This document shows, piece by piece, positions 25,365-32,989 of a stretch of 64,000 bases of DNA; position 1 is the first letter of the stretch; the number at the start of each line of letters is the position of its first letter. The notes beneath the pieces were generated by a model. It searched no databases. It was not told the origin of the DNA and saw only the letters and a list, made by a program, of their open reading frames with translations. Where the stretch lies: NCBI GenBank assembly GCA_013823945.1, contig PNMZ01000001.1:842356-906355 (forward strand), in the 5' to 3' direction. The stretch is from a bacterium. GTDB taxonomy: Bacteria > Armatimonadota > Fimbriimonadia > Fimbriimonadales > Fimbriimonadaceae. The position numbers were made by a program, and so were the translations under genes.

Positions 25365-26455
25365 TGGAGGAATCCTCGCTGGCGGGCGGATTCCGTTGCG
25401 GGATGGTGGGGGTAAAGGGATTCCAAGTGCTTTGCGGCGGTTTTGTAGACTTCTGAGTCAGGATCGGGGAGAAGGGTGAGGAGCGATGCGAGGGCATCGG
25501 GTTGGCGGAGATCATTTTCTTGATCTGCGACGGAGTGGATCAGTTTGAGTTGGAGTTCGGGATGAGTTTGGGCGAGTTGGTCGGCAAATTTGAGTCGGCT
25601 GACGGAGCGAATGGTATCGAGGGCGTTGCGTTCGGCAAGGATGGTGAGGGCTTGGGCTAATTCTTCCGGGGTAGCTTTGACAATAAATTTATCGATGGCT
25701 GCGAGGCATTTTTGGCCTTCGTCTAGGCCATGGAGGGCCTCGATGCGTTGCCATTGGGCGGTGCGGTTTTGGGGTTGTTGGTTGAGGATGGCTTCGGCGG
25801 CGGTGAGAGTTGCGGCGGGACCCCGGATATTCATCCGTTCGAGGACTTCATGGCCGTATTGATGGCGGGCATCGCGAAGGCCGCCGAAAATGAAGGCGAA
25901 TCCGAGTCCGGCTAGGAACCCTCCCAGATGCGCCCAGTAGGCGGTTCCGCCACGAATTTGTTCCCCGACTTGGATGAATGATCCAGCGACTTGGATGAGA
26001 AGCCAGAGGATCGCGATTGCCCCTACCGGAACCCCGAAATTGGGAGCGAGGGGCACTTTTGTCCGGGCGAACCGGATGGCGCAATAGCCGACAACGCTTG
26101 CCACGGCGGCACTTGCACCGAGGAGCGGGGTTCCGGGTGGGGTGAGCAGGCAGTAGAAGTAGTGCGCGTTGACGCCGAGGAGTCCGCCGGCGAGATAGAT
26201 GATGGTGAATCGCCATCCGCCGCGAGTGAATTCCACGAGGGGTCCAACGGCTGCAAGGAAGATCATGTTGCCGAGGAGGTGGATGAGATTTTGGTGCGCG
26301 AAGAGGCAGAGGAGGGGGGAGAGGGGGGTGATTCTTTTGGGATCAAACATTGCAGAGTCAATGAGTTGGGGGAAAAAGACAATGGCGAAGGCCATCGCGA
26401 GATTTGCGACGATGAGGCCGAGGGTGACCCATGGGGTTCGGCTGTTTTCGCTCAC
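25361..26455 (-). CDS. Rhomboid intramembrane serine protease with C-terminal helical domain
   Basis: 364 residues. The rhomboid core spans about 10-200: the HQNLIHLLGNM loop (54-64), the catalytic Ser115 in LLGASAAVASVVGY (the usual GxSGxxS has Ala in place of the Gly after Ser), and the catalytic His176 in AHLGGFLAG. The remaining 160 residues form an alpha-helical repeat region (TPR/HEAT-like) in the cytoplasm. Start is a GTG with no ribosome site but with TAAACT 6 bases upstream. First gene of a four-gene minus-strand operon. Confidence 0.9.
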   Translation of the reverse strand: MSENSRTPWVTLGLIVANLAMAFAIVFFPQLIDSAMFDPKRITPLSPLLCLFAHQNLIHLLGNMIFLAAVGPLVEFTRGGWRFTIIYLAGGLLGVNAHYFYCLLTPPGTPLLGASAAVASVVGYCAIRFARTKVPLAPNFGVPVGAIAILWLLIQVAGSFIQVGEQIRGGTAYWAHLGGFLAGLGFAFIFGGLRDARHQYGHEVLERMNIRGPAATLTAAEAILNQQPQNRTAQWQRIEALHGLDEGQKCLAAIDKFIVKATPEELAQALTILAERNALDTIRSVSRLKFADQLAQTHPELQLKLIHSVADQENDLRQPDALASLLTLLPDPDSEVYKTAAKHLESLYPHHPATESARQRGFLQ

Positions 26456-26461
26456 GGGGTT

Positions 26462-26467
26462 AGTTTA
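26462..26467 (-). promoter_or_regulatory. -10-like box TAAACT, 6 bases before the rhomboid GTG
   Basis: TAAACT on the minus strand, then AACCCC, then the GTG start at 26455. There is no Shine-Dalgarno sequence, so the message is probably leaderless. The same hexamer stands in the same place before the HD gene (49047-49052) and the ChaN-like gene (56610-56615). Confidence 0.5.
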
Positions 26468-26507
26468 GCTGAATTGGAGTGGTAGGGGTTTTTAGGGGAA
26501 AGGTCGG

Positions 26508-27347
26508 GTGAAGACGACGTTCCACGCAGGACTCAAGAACGATGATGTTCAGACTTCGGCATCGCAAGTGAATGGCGCGGCGAAGGTGTTTGATGCTTTT
26601 GGGAATGAGCTGTCCTCGACGGGGGCTTGGAATTCTCAGTTTGGCTATGCGGGCAAGTTTGGGTACCAGCAGGATGCCGATTCTGGGTTGAAACTACTCG
26701 GGCATCGGTACTACGATTCGAGTGTAGGGCGTTTCTTGACCCGTGATCCAATTAAGGATGGGCGGAACTGGTGTGGGTATTGTGGGAACAGACCCATCGA
26801 TACAACTGATCCAAGTGGTTTGCAATTCAAGGTACTACCGCCCTCTCCTCAAGATTTGCTCGATAAGGGTTGGACACAAGGCAAACATGGCGGAGGCCAA
26901 CGCCAAGACGGAGGAATGGGCAGATACTATCCGCCAGGAGTTAATGGAAAAGGACCAGGACTTGAATTTCATCCTGGAACACCCGGTGCTCCCGGTCATG
27001 GTGGCGAAGATCATTGGCATGAAGTTGATAAAAATGGTAAAAAACAAGACCCCCATTTGGATCCGGGGAATCCAATGCCTGATTCGGTAAAACGACCGCA
27101 GAAGCCGGAGATTGCAGATTCAGAAAGAGGAGATCGGATGGAAAATCAAGGTAACTACGGACATGCTGGTTCGCCGATGCTTAGCAACGATCAGGTTAAC
27201 ATGCTCTTGTTAGGTGCAGCTGCACTTGGTGTATTTCTCATTGTAACATCGTTTACTGGGGGGATCGGTGCGCCAGTCGCCGCCGCCGCAGCAGCCGGAA
27301 TTATAGGTGGAGCGATTGTGTCAGGACGGGGGACTGGTGGAGCTTAA
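26508..27347 (+). CDS. Orphan RHS C-terminal tip (RHS-core fragment plus variable toxin-like end)
   Basis: 279 residues. The first 105 match the RHS-repeat-associated core at the C end of RHS/YD proteins (VFDAFGNELSSTG; LGHRYYDSSVGRFLTRDP; DTTDPSGLQF). After the core comes a variable region: a Gly/Pro/His-rich part (YYPPGVNGKGPGLEFHPGTP; HGGEDHWHEVDKNGKKQDP) that may be a nuclease-like toxin, then a hydrophobic Ala-rich C terminus. The long RHS barrel and its signal are absent, so this is a displaced or degraded tip; it starts with GTG. Next comes a low-G+C gene that could encode immunity. Confidence 0.75.
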   Translation: MKTTFHAGLKNDDVQTSASQVNGAAKVFDAFGNELSSTGAWNSQFGYAGKFGYQQDADSGLKLLGHRYYDSSVGRFLTRDPIKDGRNWCGYCGNRPIDTTDPSGLQFKVLPPSPQDLLDKGWTQGKHGGGQRQDGGMGRYYPPGVNGKGPGLEFHPGTPGAPGHGGEDHWHEVDKNGKKQDPHLDPGNPMPDSVKRPQKPEIADSERGDRMENQGNYGHAGSPMLSNDQVNMLLLGAAALGVFLIVTSFTGGIGAPVAAAAAAGIIGGAIVSGRGTGGA

Positions 27348-27747
27348 AGGTAACTCCGACGATTCTGGTTGGATTCCGTCAAAAAACCCGTACGACTTAT
27401 TTCTGAAAGCGACGGAGTACCTCGATGGGGATAAGGTGTTACTAGATACGACTCCGCATGATTGGGATATTGAAAGCATTATTAAATATAGGTCTAACGA
27501 TCAAGATTGTATCTCGATTACCATGAGGGGTCTTAGGAAAGCAAATGCTTATCTGGAAATGTCAATTGTTTTCTTTAATGTATTTGGGGTTGAGGGAAAA
27601 CTGGACAAGCTGAAAGAAATATATAAACATAGTCTCGATGTTTCCGACTTAGGGTTCCGTATGAGTCTAATAGATAACGAAACTGGTGAACATTGCACGA
27701 TTTCTTCCCAGGAAATTAGGGTTATTCCGGTAAGGTATATTGATTGA
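27337..27747 (+). CDS. Putative immunity protein or accessory partner of the RHS tip
   Basis: 136 residues of an acidic, soluble protein with no family I recognise. The GTG at 27337 overlaps the RHS tip stop by 11 bases and has AGGA 10 bases upstream; a GTG at 27307 is an alternative. Base composition differs clearly from its surroundings: a hand count over 27481-27660 gives 65 G+C of 180 (36 percent), compared with about half in nearby genes. Small, acidic, overlapping and horizontally acquired is the usual profile of toxin-immunity genes, but the assignment is by position only. Confidence 0.6.
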   Translation: MELKGNSDDSGWIPSKNPYDLFLKATEYLDGDKVLLDTTPHDWDIESIIKYRSNDQDCISITMRGLRKANAYLEMSIVFFNVFGVEGKLDKLKEIYKHSLDVSDLGFRMSLIDNETGEHCTISSQEIRVIPVRYID

Positions 27748-28030
27748 GTACTGTTTTTGATTTATTGGCAATGCGATTTGGTCGCTGATGTTTGAACTCT
27801 CTACTAAGTCTATAAGGATTCAGAAAATATGCTAGGTAATCTTGATAGATGTCTAAACCAATGATCCATGGCACGCAACCAACGTCAACCGGCTGACGCG
27901 GCACCGCCGACCCCGCATAGGGCAACCCACATCTTCCTCGATGAACCGAGACCGACGATGCTGGAGTTGCGGCTCCTTTTCGTGGTTGATCAGAAGCAAC
28001 TACTTAGGAACTCAACCAGGCAGGGTTTGG
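27748..28030. other. Intergenic stretch after the RHS module
   Basis: 283 bases. The first 110 remain AT-rich and look like the tail of the imported segment. The rest changes abruptly to C-rich on the plus strand, with small hairpins such as CGTCA/TGACG (27883-27898) and GGAG/CTCC followed by TTTT (about 27963-27980). No gene is supported on either strand; it may be remnant sequence. Confidence 0.4.
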
Positions 28031-28774
28031 TTAGTCTTCGTCAAAGAGGTCGTCGGGGATGTCGACATTGATGTAAGTTTCTTTGACATCGTCGAGGTCT
28101 TCGAGGGCGTCGAGGAGTTTGACGACTTTGAGAAGGTCGTCGCGTTCCAGTTCGACTTTATTCGTAGGCATATAGACGAGGCTGATTTCGGAAGTGGTGA
28201 TTCCGGCAGCGTTGAGTGCGTCGTTACAGGCGTGGAGGTCGCCGATTTCGGTGATGACGGTGAACCCGTCGCCTTCGTCAATGACATCGGATGCACCGGC
28301 TTCCAGGGCGGCGAGGGTGATGGTTTCTTCATCGCCTTGATCTTTGGCGATGGTGATGTTGCCACAGTGTTTGAATTGCCAGGAGACGGAGCCGTTTTCG
28401 CCGAGGGCACCCCCATTTTTGGAGAAGGTATGGCGCAGTTCGGGGACGGTTCGGTTACGGTTTTCTGAATAGACTTCGACAAGGACACCCACTCCGCCAG
28501 GGGCCTTGCCTTCGTAAAGGAGTTCTTCATAGTTTTCTCCTTCGACGTCTCCGGAGCCACGGGCGATGGCGCGGTCAATGTTGTCTTTGGGGAGGGAGGC
28601 TTCTTTGGCTTTTTCGATGGCGACGCGGAGTCGGGCGTTGGTGGCGGGGTCACCGCCGCCCATTTTTGCAGCGACGATGATTTCTCGCGCCATTTTGGTG
28701 AAGAGTTTGCCGCGAATGGCGTCTTGTTTGCCTTTGCGGATTCGGATGTTCTTCCACTTACTGTGCCCAGCCAT
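28031..28774 (-). CDS. yebC: YebC/PmpR family transcriptional regulator or translation factor
   Basis: 247 residues. Begins AGHSKWKNIRIRKGKQD and has FTKMAREIIVAAKMGGGDP, GYEGKAPGG-like (LLYEGKAPGGVGVLVE) and the acidic C terminus ending near DDLFDED, all typical of full-length YebC. Members were named transcription regulators, and more recently some have been tied to ribosome pausing relief. Single-gene transcription unit on the minus strand with an 8-bp inverted repeat 20 bases upstream of the ATG. Confidence 0.95.
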   Translation of the reverse strand: MAGHSKWKNIRIRKGKQDAIRGKLFTKMAREIIVAAKMGGGDPATNARLRVAIEKAKEASLPKDNIDRAIARGSGDVEGENYEELLYEGKAPGGVGVLVEVYSENRNRTVPELRHTFSKNGGALGENGSVSWQFKHCGNITIAKDQGDEETITLAALEAGASDVIDEGDGFTVITEIGDLHACNDALNAAGITTSEISLVYMPTNKVELERDDLLKVVKLLDALEDLDDVKETYINVDIPDDLFDED

Positions 28775-28793
28775 AGATGTGTTTTATTTTGGC

Positions 28794-28814
28794 ACGGGAC
28801 GTTTCGCGTCCCGT
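28794..28814. repeat. Inverted repeat upstream of yebC
   Basis: ACGGGACG (28794-28801), loop TTTCG, CGTCCCGT (28807-28814). It lies 20 bases before the yebC ATG and could be an operator, or the 5' hairpin of the yebC message. No U-tract on either side. Confidence 0.5.
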
Positions 28815-28862
28815 TGCAATAGAGTTGCCGGTGGCTTTTGGCGATGGGGGCAGGATGGGGTC

Positions 28863-29489
28863 ATGAAAGCATTTTCTGTTTTCGGTCTGGCGTTGCTGGG
28901 GGGCCTTTGTGTGGCTCAGAGTGGCGGAACGGCTGTCCCGACGTGAACGGGCTGACCAGGCGAAGGCCGGTTCCTCGGTTCGGGGGACATTGCATATCAG
29001 TGGCAGCTAACGAGTCGGTTTGTTGACACAGCGATTGAGCGTCCGCGGTGGCGATTCAATTTGTTGTATCGTGCGACGCCTCGATTGGGAATTGGGATTG
29101 AGTACAACCCGGTTGTAGATGAAGTTGTTCCTACGTTCAACTGGATTGCGGTGACGGAGACACCTTCGCGACCTCTGGTGACATTTGGGATGAGTAGTGA
29201 TCGGATTTTTACTGAAGAAGGAAATCTATCTTACATGATGACTTTGGCAAAGGGGATACCGGGCACGAGTTTGGCTCCTTATGTTGGCTCGAGTTATAGT
29301 GAGTCGGAGAAGGGACTTCTATTCCCAGCGGGGGTGAATTGGACGATTGACGAGCATTGGACTTTGATGCCGATGTTTGACGGACGGAATGGTCATTTGA
29401 TGCTGACTTATTCTCAGGCGAACTGGAATGTGACAGGTTTGTACTTGAAAGGTCAGCGTTGGGGGATTAGCTTCGGGATTGGGTTCTAG
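28863..29489 (+). pseudogene. Secreted protein gene interrupted by two in-frame TGA codons
   Basis: A single frame runs from the ATG at 28863 to 29489 apart from TGA at 28944-28946 and 28953-28955. The first 27 codons give a signal peptide (AFSVFGLALLGGLCVAQSGG); after the stops the frame stays open for 178 codons with a beta-rich, aromatic-ended product (SFGIGF at the C end) that looks like a small outer-membrane or surface beta barrel. The stops fall in a 30-base patch where another frame would read through, so a pair of compensating indels is likely. A perfect intrinsic terminator follows. Either a recent pseudogene or a sequence error. Confidence 0.65.
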
Positions 29490-29513
29490 TAGGACTTGAT
29501 TGCTGGTAGGAGT

Positions 29514-29543
29514 GCGGGGATTTTGTGTCCCCGCGCTTTTTTT
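29514..29543 (+). terminator. Intrinsic terminator after the broken secreted-protein gene
   Basis: GCGGGGA (29514-29520) pairs with TCCCCGC (29528-29534), 7-base loop, then GC and seven T (29537-29543). A textbook intrinsic terminator 25 bases after the stop. Confidence 0.9.
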
Positions 29544-29568
29544 GTGGAAATAGGGTGATGAAGGGGTT

Positions 29569-29618
29569 TGTCGGTTGCCGACAATCCTTCTTGGGTCGGA
29601 GTAGCGCAAGGAGCTACT
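29569..29618 (+). promoter_or_regulatory. Alternative hairpins in the pilC leader
   Basis: TGTCGG (29569-29574) can pair with CCGACA (29578-29583), or the CCGAC (29578-29582) can pair with GTCGG (29595-29599); the two are mutually exclusive. A third hairpin AGTAGC/GCTACT (29600-29605 with 29613-29618) holds AAGGA in its loop. The likely ribosome site GAGGAG (29621-29626) follows directly. Known cyclic-di-GMP riboswitch motifs are not visible. Confidence 0.45.
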
Positions 29619-29637
29619 TCGAGGAGATTCTGGCCAC

Positions 29638-30840
29638 ATGCCTTATTTCGCGTACACAGCAATGGACACATCCGGGCGGCAAGTGAAAGCCGTTATGGAG
29701 GCAGACCACGAAGCATCGGTTTTGAACCGTCTTCGGGAGCAGCAGCTCCAAGCGGTTGATATTAAGGAGCTGAAGAAGAAGAAAGCGGCGACGATGGGAA
29801 AGGGGAAAGTGAAGATGAAATCCTTGGTCGTCTTCAGTCGGCAGTTTGCGACGATGATTGATGCGGGGATTCCGATTTTACGGTGTTTGGAAATTTTGAG
29901 TACGCAGTGCAAAGATCCGGTTTTGAAACCGGCCTTGGAAATGGTTTGTTTGGACGTTAAGGGTGGGATGTCACTGAATGAGTCTTTGGCGAAGCACCCG
30001 AACATTTTCTCAAAGCTCTATGTGAATATGATCCGGGCGGCGGAAATCGGCGGGATTTTGGATACGATTTTGGATCGCTTGAGCGGATTTTTGGAATATG
30101 AATCTGAGGTGCGGAGCAAGATTAAGAGTGCGATGATGTATCCAGTCTTGGTTCTGGTTTTCTCGCAGGTGATGTTGTTTGTGTTGTTTAGCTTTGTTTT
30201 GCCGAAGTTTAAGGAGATTTTTGACGGGATGGATGTTGAGTTGCCGGCGATTACGGCGGCCTTGTTCTCTCTCGGCGACTTCATGCAGAAGTCATGGTGG
30301 ATGATTTTGATCGCCTTGGCGGCGGCTTTTGTTGGATTGAAGTCTTATGCGAAGACGCCGAAAGGGAAGTACCAGACGGATTTCATTAAGTTGAAAATTC
30401 CGGTAGTGGGTGAGTTGACGCTGAAGATGAGCGTGGCTCGATTCTGCCGAACTTTGGGGACGTTGATCAACTCTGGGGTTCCGATGATGCGGAGCTTGGA
30501 GATTGTCAGCGAGACATTGGGGAACCAGGTTTTGACGAGTGCGGTAGACCAAACACGGTTGGCGATTCGGGAAGGAAACAAGCTGAGCATGCCTTTGGCG
30601 AATTCTGGACTGTTCCCGACGATGGTCACGCAGATGATCGACATTGGGGAAGAGTCGGGCCGTCTCAGCGAGATGCTGGTGAAGGTGGGTGACTTTTATG
30701 ACGGGGAAGTGGAAGCAACGGTCAAGGGATTGACCTCAATGATTGAGCCATTGCTGATTATCTTCCTTGGGGTTGTGGTTGGGTTTATCGCGATTTCGGT
30801 TATGACTCCAATCTTCAAACTGGTGAACAGCGTTCGCTAG
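29638..30840 (+). CDS. pilC: Type IV pilus / type II secretion inner-membrane platform protein
   Basis: GspF/PilC polytopic protein that couples the assembly ATPase to pilin extrusion. 400 residues with two GspF domains: the first has SLVVFSRQFATMIDAGIPILRCLEIL, the second MSVARFCRTLGTLINSGVPMMRSLEI, each followed by a transmembrane helix pair, and the last helix near residue 375 (LLIIFLGVVVGFIAISVM). The partner genes (ATPase pilB/pilT, pilins) are not adjacent. It is preceded by a structured leader and GAGGAG. Confidence 0.95.
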   Translation: MPYFAYTAMDTSGRQVKAVMEADHEASVLNRLREQQLQAVDIKELKKKKAATMGKGKVKMKSLVVFSRQFATMIDAGIPILRCLEILSTQCKDPVLKPALEMVCLDVKGGMSLNESLAKHPNIFSKLYVNMIRAAEIGGILDTILDRLSGFLEYESEVRSKIKSAMMYPVLVLVFSQVMLFVLFSFVLPKFKEIFDGMDVELPAITAALFSLGDFMQKSWWMILIALAAAFVGLKSYAKTPKGKYQTDFIKLKIPVVGELTLKMSVARFCRTLGTLINSGVPMMRSLEIVSETLGNQVLTSAVDQTRLAIREGNKLSMPLANSGLFPTMVTQMIDIGEESGRLSEMLVKVGDFYDGEVEATVKGLTSMIEPLLIIFLGVVVGFIAISVMTPIFKLVNSVR

Positions 30841-31010
30841 GATTGGGATTGGCAACGACAAGAGGGTGGGGAAACCACCCCGAATGACAACTGAATAACT
30901 ACTGATCAGATCAAGGCAGGATGCGGCGATTAGATCGAACTAGCTGACGGGTAACTGGAGGCTAGTGCGGAGGGAAAGGATTCTTTTCGCAAAACTTCAA
31001 TGGAGTGAAG
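30841..31010 (+). promoter_or_regulatory. Leader region of the sigma-GGDEF gene
   Basis: 170 bases. GGGTGG (30864-30869) pairs with CCACCC (30875-30880), which may be the 3' hairpin of pilC although no U-tract follows. Further on, CTAGC and GCTAG (about 30939-30964) bracket a 16-base loop. The ribosome site GGAG stands 5 bases before the ATG at 31011. No convincing promoter hexamers. Confidence 0.4.
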
Positions 31011-32285
31011 ATGTCAGAAGCAATAGCTAAAAATACGGTTGATGCAGAAGCTTTGGTACTGAAGTACCTTGCGGATCCCCGACCTGACCTGAAGGACTTG
31101 ATTATTGTCCATTACGCAGGGATGGTTGAACGGATTGCGCGGCGCTATGCGGGAACAGAGCCTTTGGACGACTTGGCTCAAGTCGGCTACATTGGTTTGC
31201 TCAATGCGTTGAGCAAGTTTGATGCCTCGGTGGGCGTTCAGTTTAATACTTATGCGACGCACTTAATTGCGGGTGAGATCAAGCATTATTTGCGTGATCG
31301 AGCTCAGACAATTCGCCATCCGGCCTGGTTGCAAGAGTTGCGACACAAGGTGAACAAGGCGACCCAGGCTCTCCAGGGCGAGCTTCAGCGCGTTCCGACG
31401 GAGCGAGAAATTGCTGAGCGTGTGGGGATTAGCGAGGCTTCGGTTCAGGAAGTTTTGGCAAGTTTGGAAACCGTGAAGCTGGCTTCGCTAGATGTTTCTC
31501 CCGGAGATGATGGCGAAGGCGATTCTGATCTGGATAAGTTGGATGCGGCATTGAGCAGTATTGAACAGGTCAGCGTTGAGGATCGGGTCTTGCTGGAATC
31601 GGCGATGGAGCAGCTGCGCGATTTGGAGCGCGAGGTTTTGTGCTTGTTCCACTTTGATGCGCTTAATCAGACGGAAATTGCGAACCGGTTGGGGATTAGC
31701 TGCAACTATGTTTCGCACATTTTGCGTCAGTCGCTGAGCAAGTTGCGCAAGATTTTGAGTCAAGACGAGAAGGATGAGCGAAGTCTGCGGGCGGTTGGTT
31801 CTGATGAGCGCACCGTGCTGGACTCCGAGATCGGGATCTATGACGAAGATTATTTCCGGACTCGACTCAGTGAGGAAGCACACCGTGCGGTTTCGACGGA
31901 AGGCACGGTAAGTGTGGTCTTGGTTGAAATTGACGGACTTCATGCATTGAAGGGCTTTTACGGCGAGGATACGGTTCGAGACTTCTTGATTGATACGGCG
32001 GCGTTTTTGAAGCAGTCGGTTCGGGCATTGGACTTGGTTTGTCGGAACGGTTCGACGGGCTTTGGCTTGATATTGCCGGGGACTGGTCCGAACGTTTTGA
32101 TGATCAAGGAACGGATTGAGAAGCGGGTTGATCAGTGGCTTGTGACTCGGATGTCGGGTCAGGGGGCGATTCGGTTCAGCTTTGGCTGGGCGACGACTCC
32201 GGACGAGGCGCGAGGCGGGGCGGATTTGATCAAGATCGCGATGCGTCGACTGGACGAGGGCGAAGAGATTCGCCGCGCGGCTTAG
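31011..32285 (+). CDS. Sigma-70 family factor fused to a degenerate GGDEF domain
   Basis: 424 residues (GGAG is 5 bases before the ATG at 31011). Residues 1-252 are a FliA/SigB-type sigma: region 2 with DDLAQVGYIGLLNALSKFD and FNTYATHLIAGEIKHYLRD, region 3 (VPTEREIAERVGISEASV) and region 4 with LNQTEIANRLGISCNYVSHI. After a charged linker, residues about 266-417 follow the diguanylate-cyclase fold: VVLVEIDGLHALKGFYGEDTV, then DLVCRNGSTGFGLILPG where GGDEF stands in active enzymes (G347-S-T-G-F351), and FSFGWATTPDEARGGADL at the end. The catalytic Asp/Glu are gone, so it should not make cyclic-di-GMP but could sense it or a nucleotide. I know of no described family with this fusion. Confidence 0.9.
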   Translation: MSEAIAKNTVDAEALVLKYLADPRPDLKDLIIVHYAGMVERIARRYAGTEPLDDLAQVGYIGLLNALSKFDASVGVQFNTYATHLIAGEIKHYLRDRAQTIRHPAWLQELRHKVNKATQALQGELQRVPTEREIAERVGISEASVQEVLASLETVKLASLDVSPGDDGEGDSDLDKLDAALSSIEQVSVEDRVLLESAMEQLRDLEREVLCLFHFDALNQTEIANRLGISCNYVSHILRQSLSKLRKILSQDEKDERSLRAVGSDERTVLDSEIGIYDEDYFRTRLSEEAHRAVSTEGTVSVVLVEIDGLHALKGFYGEDTVRDFLIDTAAFLKQSVRALDLVCRNGSTGFGLILPGTGPNVLMIKERIEKRVDQWLVTRMSGQGAIRFSFGWATTPDEARGGADLIKIAMRRLDEGEEIRRAA

Positions 32286-32317
32286 TTAGAGAATTTCATC
32301 ACTCCTGATTTGCGATT

Positions 32318-32348
32318 GCCTGGGCGTATATCACGCCTGGGCTTTTTT
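32318..32348 (+). terminator. Intrinsic terminator of the sigma-GGDEF gene
   Basis: GCC..GGCGT (from 32318) pairs with ACGCC..GGC (to 32342) with a 5-base loop and one small TG/TG internal loop, followed by six T (32343-32348). Confidence 0.85.
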
Positions 32349-32392
32349 CGTTTGTGCCCATATGGAGTTAGGGATATGGTCAGAATAAGTTT

Positions 32393-32989
32393 ATGGTGAT
32401 CAAGGTTGCACATGACTATAACTGCCCGTGGTGCTGGATTGGGATCAATCAGGTGGAACGGCTCAGCAAGGAGTTTGGGGTGGAGTTTGATTTGTGCGGC
32501 TACGAATTGATGCCAGAGGAGTTGCCGTGGGGTGACGCGAGCCCTTTGCCTGATCCGCCGGTGAATAAACCGAAAACCCCGAGCCGGATGGACTTGGCAT
32601 ATGCGGCGAGTGGGGTGGAAAAACCGCCTCAGGGAGTTCAGCCCAAGAAGATGCGGACACACAATGCGCTCCTCGCCACGGAATATGCGAAGTCGGTGGG
32701 CGTGGGGATGGCATTTGCGCGGCGGCTTTATGAAGGGTACTGGCTGGAGGGATTGGTGATCAACGAGTTTGAGGTTTTGGCGGAACTCGCTCAGGGGATT
32801 GTTCCGGATGTTGATGCTTTGGTTCAGTCAGTGGCGAGCCAGGAATTTGAGTCCAAGATTGTGAAATTTGATGATGATGCCTATGCGGCGGGGGTTTTTA
32901 ATGTGCCGACTTTCTTTATTGGCGGGGAGAGGTACGCGGAGCAGCCTTATGCGGTTTTGGCGGAGGCGATCCGGGCGGAACAGGGATGA
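32393..32989 (+). CDS. DsbA-family thioredoxin-fold oxidoreductase (FrnE-like)
   Basis: 198 residues, no signal peptide, so cytosolic. The CPWC active site is at residues 11-14 (YNCPWCWIG), and the cis-Pro loop is GVFNVPTFFIGG; an all-alpha insertion lies between. This is the FrnE/2-hydroxychromene isomerase branch of DsbA folds. Its stop overlaps the next gene start by 4 bases (ATGA). Substrate unknown; redox or thiol stress is the usual proposal. Confidence 0.87.
   Translation: MVIKVAHDYNCPWCWIGINQVERLSKEFGVEFDLCGYELMPEELPWGDASPLPDPPVNKPKTPSRMDLAYAASGVEKPPQGVQPKKMRTHNALLATEYAKSVGVGMAFARRLYEGYWLEGLVINEFEVLAELAQGIVPDVDALVQSVASQEFESKIVKFDDDAYAAGVFNVPTFFIGGERYAEQPYAVLAEAIRAEQG

Noticed and set aside
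27868..28071. Small plus-strand frame beginning ATGGCACGC.
   Set aside because: It runs into the yebC 3' end on the opposite strand, and has low-complexity Arg/Pro composition.
28944..28955. Selenocysteine or readthrough at the two TGA codons of the secreted-protein gene.
   Set aside because: Two TGAs three codons apart, no SECIS-like hairpin obvious downstream, and a compensating frameshift explains the patch better.
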